In this document: one piece after another, positions 57,830 through 64,000 of the stretch
Numbering within the stretch: position 1 is the stretch's first letter
Layout: each line of letters starts with the position of its first letter
NCBI GenBank assembly: GCA_030562195.1
Contig: CM060202.1
Coordinates: 992,001-1,056,000 of the forward strand
DNA: 64,000 nt
Source of the DNA: Nipponacmea schrenckii
Lineage: Eukaryota; Mollusca; Gastropoda; Lottiidae
Direction of reading: 5' to 3'
Position numbers and translations under genes: made by a program
Notes under the pieces: model-generated
The model's database searches: none
What the model was told of the DNA's origin: nothing
The model's input: only the letters and a program-made list of their open reading frames with translations

Positions 57830-58700
57830 CAGCTTCATCCAAGGTCTGTTGAAGAAAACCTGAACGTAAATCAATTATCGAATAAAAATTCATGCCATTG
57901 AACTGGGATAAAATGTCCCCAATATTCACAATGGGAAATGTCTCATCATAAACTTATTCACCTTTCGAAGATTTACACAAATTCTCAAATTCCCTTTTCT
58001 TTACTTTCACCTTTTCACTTTCAATTACACCTGGATTTAACTATGTTTTAAATGGTATGGGTCACGATGGGGTAACGACTGAACAGGTTTTGTGTCTGGC
58101 TTAAGTTCAGGAGTATGTGGTACAACACTACATTCACCTGAATCCCATTGATTCATTGAAAATATATTATGATAAGTTTTACAAAATTCTTGAAAATTAC
58201 TTCTAGTTTGATCAGAAAAATTTAAACTTTCAAAATCAAATAACTCAGTAACTAACTACAGTAACATTAGAGACTACAACATTAAAAATATTATGACGTG
58301 GTTTAAACAAAACTATCTTAAAATACAATTCCTAATTGTTCACCATAGTCTGTTTTTAAGAACAATTGTCTGTTATCAATATTTGGTTTCTTAGTGTCCC
58401 ATAAAACCTTCACTGGAATAATTCTCTCAGAGTATGCTATAAGATTTATAGATTTGACTGTAACAACAGAATTCTTTGGTACAGATTGTAAAGGTTTCAA
58501 CCTCTTTCCATTTAATGTTATAAGTGGAGTTTCCAAATCACCAATTACAAAAACAATTTAAATCTACTAAACAATCAAATTTCCTCATAAAGTCAGAACC
58601 TATAATAAATTCACAATTCAACGATTCTGCAATTATAACTGTATGCTTAAAACTTCTGCAATAACAATATCCGCTTGGAAACACCCTGAAATAGATTAAT
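57830..58700 (-). pseudogene. Ty3/Gypsy Pol relic: protease tail and RT start
   Basis: On -: GSDFMRKFDCLVDLNC (end of the aspartic protease region), then LITLNGKRLKPLQSVPKNSV and KTDYGEQLGIVF. Then DTKPVQSLPHRDPYHLKHS, a CVNLRKVNKFMMRHFPL stretch, and FYSIIDLRSGFLQQTLDEAG in shifting frames. These are Gypsy RT motifs up to the first catalytic Asp (IIDL). It ends near 57830 with multiple stops. Confidence 0.7.
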
Positions 58701-58764
58701 TCTGACCAAAAGCTACTGGCAACTTTAAATTAACTCACTCTTTCTCTCTTTCTATTGGTCTCTA

Positions 58765-59109
58765 CTATTGTTTCTGGTTTGTTTACCCAGGCTCCCTTGG
58801 TTTCTGTCCTTTTCTATGTATTTTACTTTCATGAGCTATTTGGAATCTGAATTGGACCTTCTCTTTACAATCCAAAGTTTTAACAGATATTTCTTTAAGA
58901 TTCTTAAGATATGGATATTTGTGTTTCAACTGGAATTTCTCTAGTTTAGGCTAGTATTGGTTAACTAGTTTATTCTCAGGCCTTTCGCCTGTGAAGATTA
59001 GCTGTTTAAAAACCCCTCTTTTAAGGGTTTTTATTGTTTGTAATAATAAAGTTTAAACACTTAATTGGATGTGTGGTTATTTAAACCAATTTGCTGACCA
59101 CCCATTTCA
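58765..59109 (+). mobile_element. Putative LTR with primer-binding site on +
   Basis: GTTTCTGGTTTGTTTACCCA at 58770 recurs at 59644, so two LTR-like starts lie ~875 bp apart. 59041-59049 has AATAATAAA. 59111 begins TGGCGCCAAATACAAC, a primer-binding-site-like sequence (TGG start) directly after ...CATTTCAT. The internal part 59111-59600 has no recognised gene. This would be a short, possibly non-autonomous LTR element lying opposite to the Gypsy relics on both sides. Confidence 0.45.
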
Positions 59110-59720
59110 TTGGCGCCAAATACAACTTAAGAACATGAAGTAACATCTTACAGCCAGACGATTTAGTCTTAGTGAAGAAATTATCTTTTGAAGAAAACAA
59201 TACCGTGTAATAAGAAGACCTAATAAAGAGATACCCGTATATGAAGTAATTTCTACTGATGTTACTGGGGGAAAAGCGAACTCTACATAGGAATCACCTA
59301 CTCCCTATAGGAACAGTTCCAGAATTACTAAGACAACCGGGTAAGCAAAAAGCAAAGGTAAGTAATGTGACAAATGACAGTACAAGTGATTAGACTGAAG
59401 AATCAGTACTTTTTGTTGATCAGATAAATTTCTTACCTTTAGCTAGCCCTACAGATATGCTGCAGATTCGGAGGAAGACGAAGTTTTTCTTGTTCCTGAG
59501 ATACAGACGATTCAGAATGATGCACAGGGAAGGCCAGAGTCATCTGAACTAGAAGCTCGGGTAGCAGTGAAAGTTCTCAATCACCAAATGCACTGAGGGT
59601 TTTAATTAGTTATAATGTTTTATTAAACATGGTATTACCATGGTTTCTGGTTTGTTTACCCAGACTCCCCTTGGTTTCTGTCTTTTTATATGTACTTTAC
59701 TATCATATGATATAAATGTG
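59110..59720 (+). other. Leader or internal region of the putative LTR element
   Basis: No long ORF. An acidic frame (EEDEVFLVPEIQTIQNDAQG) is too short to assign. The right end repeats the LTR start (59644-59710) and is then cut by the next Gypsy relic. Confidence 0.3.
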
Positions 59721-59721
59721 G

Positions 59722-61250
59722 TTAGGACCAATCCCCGGAAAATATTCGCACAGATACAAATGCTGGGTTGAGTTCTTCAAGGGTTGGTATCCTTTGGAGA
59801 CAACGTTTGAGTGTGTTGTTAAGTCGTTGTGGATCAAGGCATGCTCTTGTGGTTCCGTCACGTTTTTTGGCATACACCATACTGGAACACCAATCTGTAT
59901 GTTCTGTCATGTCGTATAACTCCAATCGTTTCCATCCGATCGAGTCTTTCATGTGTATGCTACATTTCCGTGGTGAATGGCTCAGCATCCTCTTTTAAGA
60001 AAAGTTTGGCAGGATGTATACAGTTCCCAATACTGTCAAACTGGTTTCAAAGCGTTCTTTGAGATCAGATATTGACTCAATTGGTTTCTGTGTTGTATAC
60101 TTTGACGTTCCATTTCCATCACAAGTGATTGTAACAAGTCCTTATATTGCACAGGTAGGTAGTCCTACAATAGCCGGTCCGTGAACATCAACCACACCCA
60201 CCCAGAATAGGGTATCTTCATACTGTGATTGTTTGAAACTAAAGGAAATTTTCCCAAGGAAAGTAATTGATTAGTTAACCATTGTAGGCTAGGAGACGAG
60301 TTTTTTCAATAGGTTGGAGGATGGATCTCGCAGACGTGTATCCATATATTTTACGGAATGTTCTGATTGGTAGGGTGTTTCCAGAAGCACCAGTGTCAAC
60401 TTTTAGGGTCAAATTATGAGTTCCTCTTAATCTTGGACCTCTAAACTGCAAAGTTGTGAATGATTTGTTGCGCACGACTCCTGGTCAATAGAATCAAGGC
60501 ACTGGATGGAAACTGTAACAGAGTAGCTTGACATGGAACAATTATCACTCAGATGGTAATTAGAGTCTATGCGTAAAAATTTTCATCTGTGTTGTCATGA
60601 TGACGACCTTAATTTTAGTCGACCCGTCGGGTTGCCATCAGATTTCGATTTTATGCAAAACTTCTGCCAATGTTTTATTTACCACAGTATCCACAAGTGT
60701 AGAGGTATGCAGGGCTTTCCTTAAATTTTTGATTTAGACCAAAATGTTGGCAAGTTTTGGTGGATCCTTTTGTCACAGAACCAATTTTTTCGAGGATGAG
60801 GGTGGTTTCTGGTTCTATTTGTTGGTGTCCTGCCGCCAGAATGATTTGAAGGGGGTACTTGCTATCAGCAGTTCAAGAATTCATTTTTGCAAATTCATCG
60901 TTTCCGAAATCATTTTCGAGTAAAAGTTTTACAGCAGGTTACGAAATTGTTAATATTTTCACCTGGTTCTTGGCGAAACTGCATCAGCTCCAAACGATGA
61001 GATCAAAAGTTAACCGAAGTTTCAACTGTTTCTCGAACAACTCCCACAAAGTGGCAGGTATCTTCTGATAAACCAGAGGCATTCAATCGGCGAAGTCCTT
61101 TGTTTCCGATTCCATGCTTGATTTTTAAGGAAGTCCTTTCATTGTCGGTGATTCCTTCATCGGCACAATTAAGAAGTATTGTTTGTTTGAACAATGAAAA
61201 TGTTTCTGTGACATCAAGGTGTGGCCAATCCTTTCAGGTATACGATACAT
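59722..61250 (-). pseudogene. Ty3/Gypsy Gag-Pol relic
   Basis: On - from 61240: Gag (LFKQTILLNCADEGITDNER, IGNKGLRRLNASGLSED), then a degraded zinc-knuckle part (CGYCGK at about 60690). Then the protease at 60475-60275: LTLKVDTGASGNTLPIRTFR with the catalytic DTGA, and KTRLLAYNG. Then RT start at 59910-59722: MTEHTDWCSSMVYAKKRDGT, TRACLDPQRLNNTLKRC and IPTLEELNPAF. Frames change between domains and RT stops before its catalytic YVDD. Gag, protease and RT are in the normal order for Gypsy elements. It may be the same family as the 57830-58700 relic. Confidence 0.8.
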
Positions 61251-62400
61251 GGTGAAATTAGAAAATTAAACAATCAAACGCAAGTGCGGTTGTAAACAAG
61301 TCCAGTGGTCGATGAAAATCAATGCACGCTGGAATGTTTGAAGTGGTCATCCAGCCTGTTAACACCAGTACACTGTCACTGTTTCGTATATTTTGTTGGC
61401 ATTTTCACGGCAATTCTGTCAGTAATAAAATCATTGACAGACCTATTGTGGTTGCTGTGTGGAATATTAAACCATGTGGCGCCAAAGAGTACTTGACATC
61501 ACTTCTGGCACTATGATAGTTTTATTTTGGCGTGACTGTAAACACATGCTTTTAGGAGGACAGCTTTACTCGGAATGATCATGGTAACATACATAAGAAT
61601 GACATGCGCAATAGATTTAAAGATGCGCACTTTTGTCTTATTTTATTCACATATCATGATTTTCAGTTAGCTATGAAAAATATGGAGGAAAATTTGGGAA
61701 GCATGAAATTTTCAGGATTTGTTAGATATGTGATATAGATTCAACTGGTGCAATTAATCAGTTCATAAAAATATCTGATTTCCTAATAAAATGCTGCAAT
61801 ACACAGAACGCGCAAAAAAAGAAACAAAAAATATTATGATCAAATATTTGGTCTTAAATGCAATTAAATACGCTTATCAAGAAAACTTGCAGAATCTACA
61901 CATGTACTTGCATAAAAGCTTGTTGCCGATTCAATTTATTGAAAAGGAACATTGCCAAATCCGCTCAATCTATATTTCTAGATTACATAAAGGGAGATAA
62001 TCGTCACTAAATACATTCATTGCAGCAAGTTCAATATGGCAGAATAATTGAATATAGACTATTAATTTTAACTATTAATATTACATTGTAACAGAATACA
62101 TCATATTCCTTCAACAATTTCTTCTGATCCAATGAGTTTACAATTTTTACAGTTTTCACTAGCTAACAAATAAGTCCCTGAATCATTCGAATAATAACAT
62201 CACCATGTCTTTGTTTCACAACCAATGGGACAGGATCTATATCCAGACCCGGTACATCAGATTTTCCGAGTATGATTGATTTCACCACTTCAGCAGATAT
62301 ATCATTAGCAGTTGGTGGGCAAGGTCCCTAAATGGCCTCCATTTCACTGAATTGTTGTCCTCACAGCAAAGCTCATTATATTTATGTCACAGTAAAGATT
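61251..62400. other. Unassigned
   Basis: Overlapping ORFs at 61305-61516 and 61791-62000 show no motif; the first two overlap in different frames and look spurious. No repeat match seen. Confidence 0.35.
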
Positions 62401-62450
62401 CTAATATATATACAATCCTCCTATAGAGATGCAAATTGTGATGTCTACTA

Positions 62451-62525
62451 GTAGAGATGCCAATTGCAATCTCTACTCGGAGGATTGCTTATCCTACTAG
62501 GACAGATGACAATTGGCATCTCTAC
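62451..62525. repeat. Foldback with perfect 16-bp arms
   Basis: GTAGAGATGCCAATTG (62451-62466) and CAATTGGCATCTCTAC (62510-62525). The surrounding 62415-62570 repeats CTACTAGGAGGATTG in both orientations, so it is a small nested foldback element. Confidence 0.85.
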
Positions 62526-63530
62526 TAGGAGGATTGAGAATCCTCCTAGGGAGATTGCAAATCCTACTGATGAAATATTTTTCACTTAGGACAAATTGAA
62601 ATCCAAAATAAAATTAATTTTGCATCATCAACTATTGACTGATTGGTCACAACAAATTAATCAAGTTAAGCAAACAGCTTTGCAAAACTTTTAACAACAA
62701 ACAGCAAAAGTGGTTAATAACTGGCATTAATGACACAAAAGTGAACCACATATCAAACCATTCAGATTTTCCAACTCACCTGGATGTACTTGCTGTTGAC
62801 AAAAAAAAAAAGGACATTGTCTGTAACAAGGAGCATGACATTGCACTCCATTAACCACCGTCTTATCGCTTAAAACATTTTCACCCCTTAGCCAACCTAA
62901 AAAATAATCATATTTAAATATCAGCCAATTGTGATTATGCTTAAAATAATATGAAAGAAAATGCTCACAACACCCTTCCTTCCACCCTTGATGATACATC
63001 ACTTGAAATCCCAGTATATTTATGTATGCATTGAATTGCAATGCATATATAGACCTAACATAATAATTTTTTACTTAATTATTGATGTTGGGGTTTAATC
63101 TCTTGAGGGAACAAATTGTTCGGATCTTTTAACAGCTCTGCCTAATTTAGACTTATCTGTAAATCGATTATAACACTGTGGGTGCTAGCTATACGTTTTC
63201 TATGCTTCGACAACGCTTCATACAATTCAAAATGTTGTTTTATTAAGCATATTTAGTACAGAATTTCATCGAATTCCGCAATCGCGTTAAAAAAAATGGC
63301 CGCTATGTAATTTCAAGAATCCGATCTCCTATATCATAAATTCCATACCTTTAAATCACCAGAATCCACATTTAGTGGGTTGTCTATTCAAAATACATAA
63401 CCACTATCAAAACATATTACGTTAAAAGTATCCTATATTTTTAAAACATTGAAAAAATGTCATCGGGTAAGCCACAAAAATAATGTAAACAAAGCAATGT
63501 TCAATAAAATATCTACTTTCGTTTTCTTAC
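62526..63530. other. Intron-like sequence, possible exon near 62780-62896
   Basis: On - TTTTTTAG at about 62904-62897 and CATCCAGGTGAGT at about 62785 look like splice signals. The enclosed frame (LRGENVLSDKTVVNGVQCHA) is open in one phase, but that phase does not fit the exon at 63531-63722. Not called as a gene. Confidence 0.25.
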
Positions 63531-63722
63531 CTTAAAACACATCCTTGAGCGTTTCACACAATCTTTATCCTCCCCTTTAGGATTTATCCATTCTTTGGCA
63601 TATGAAACAATTTTTGTCCAACTAGTTTTCGAAAATTGAGTATTTTCCCAGGATCTTTCGATACGAGATGAATCAAACACTTTATTTTGTCGGTCGTATT
63701 GTTTACAGTGAGCTGACCTCAC
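63531..63722 (-). CDS. Possible first coding exon of a host or element gene
   Basis: ATG at 63722-63720, 64 codons, ending at a good donor (TTTTAAG followed by GTAAGAAAA). The product MRSAHCKQYDRQNKVFDSSR ... SWTKIVSYAKEWINPKGEDK ... RMCFK is polar and basic with two Trp, of no family I recognise. Upstream on - are CCAAT and TGACG words. The next exon cannot be fixed with confidence. Confidence 0.35.
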
Positions 63723-63739
63723 GCCGAACTTTCAAAGGT

Positions 63740-63790
63740 CAATCGGCGGAGTAATATATCGTAATAACGTCATTTGATTGGTTGAATACC
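63740..63790 (-). promoter_or_regulatory. CCAAT / CRE-half promoter-like words
   Basis: On - CCAATCAAATGACG is at about 63781-63768, ~50 bp upstream of the 63722 ATG. CCAAT followed closely by TGACG is a common animal promoter pairing. Suggestive only. Confidence 0.25.
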
Positions 63791-64000
63791 GGCTTTATAT
63801 TTAGATGATAAGTAAACAGGTCACATTCTCGGCAAACAGGCGGGAACATTTAAGTTCCAGATTTTGGCACCTGATTCAACCAAACAGGCAAAATTCCAGC
63901 GTGGGAATAATAATTCGCAGCATTAGCATGGCAAAATCTACACACTTAACTTGCAATTTTTTATTTTTTATTCCCCATAACTTCTATTTTCATGAAACGA

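Noticed and set aside
62727..63041. 104-codon ORF on - as a gene
   Set aside because: Most of it reads like intron; the splice signals inside do not agree in phase with the 63531-63722 exon.

Overview
This window looks like nuclear DNA of an animal, most likely a mollusc and perhaps a bivalve. The evidence is AT-rich sequence, spliced ABCC (MRP1-type) exons, a very large and nested transposable-element load, and repeat types I associate with mollusc genomes: GGTCA-rich repeats, repeats ending in GTGGGCGTATNTTGCC, and the 'TTGCCCTTG...GATGAAACTTGGCATGAG' tandem repeat. I see no complete ordinary host gene. Two runs of exactly 500 N (35859-36358 and 51625-52124) are scaffold gaps of unknown true size, so order and orientation across them are not secure.

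Layout. 1-19300 is almost wholly built from four interspersed repeat families that I name R1-R4. They share an ACTAGA terminus followed by a tiny hairpin, and they are rich in AGGTCA, CCGGAAGT and AAGATGGCGG words. Copies on the left lie on +, copies on the right on -. Inside are an L1-like LINE wreck (11643-12774, -), a Penelope RT scrap (8362-8640) and an unassigned ORF (11306-11641). 19320-21480 holds two satellites; the second is a 110-bp array with a consensus 5' splice-site word in every unit. 21596-25460 is a LINE whose ORF1 half is inverted against its ORF2 half, later invaded by a duplicated block.

25827-29562 is a DNA transposon with 30-bp terminal inverted repeats and a broken transposase-like gene of a family I cannot name with certainty. 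It is followed by a hAT-type MITE (29576-30093) and a Penelope-like relic with a GIY-YIG domain (30905-31480). An ABCC NBD2 exon lies on - (32116-32310) and an ABCC transmembrane/linker exon on + (42533-42634). Between them are Ty3 integrase and LINE scraps, a gap, a YqaJ-nuclease pseudogene (36888-37875), a THAP-domain ORF (38874-39215) and more R3/R4 copies.

43650-49812 is a ~155-bp tandem array running into a second LINE. That LINE has an internal 693-bp tandem duplication and a 0.8-kb insertion. 49928-51345 holds palindromic elements, a Penelope GIY-YIG relic and a G4-forming tract. 52125-55063 is the 3' part of a BEL/Pao retrotransposon with its LTR. It abuts a decayed Polinton/Maverick-type capsid gene (55064-56560, -). 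57800-61250 has two Ty3/Gypsy relics on - with a +-strand LTR between them. 61250-64000 is mostly unassigned, with one possible host first exon (63531-63722, -).

The best candidates for something undescribed are: palindromes whose arms vary in a compensatory way around a conserved GC-rich loop; the GAAAACAAA-hairpin-polyA cassettes; the overlapping IR1/DR1 nuclear-receptor composite repeated in R3; the 110-bp satellite of splice-donor words; and the TIR transposon with the unassigned transposase. All calls rest on reading the sequence and on remembered family motifs; no search was run.
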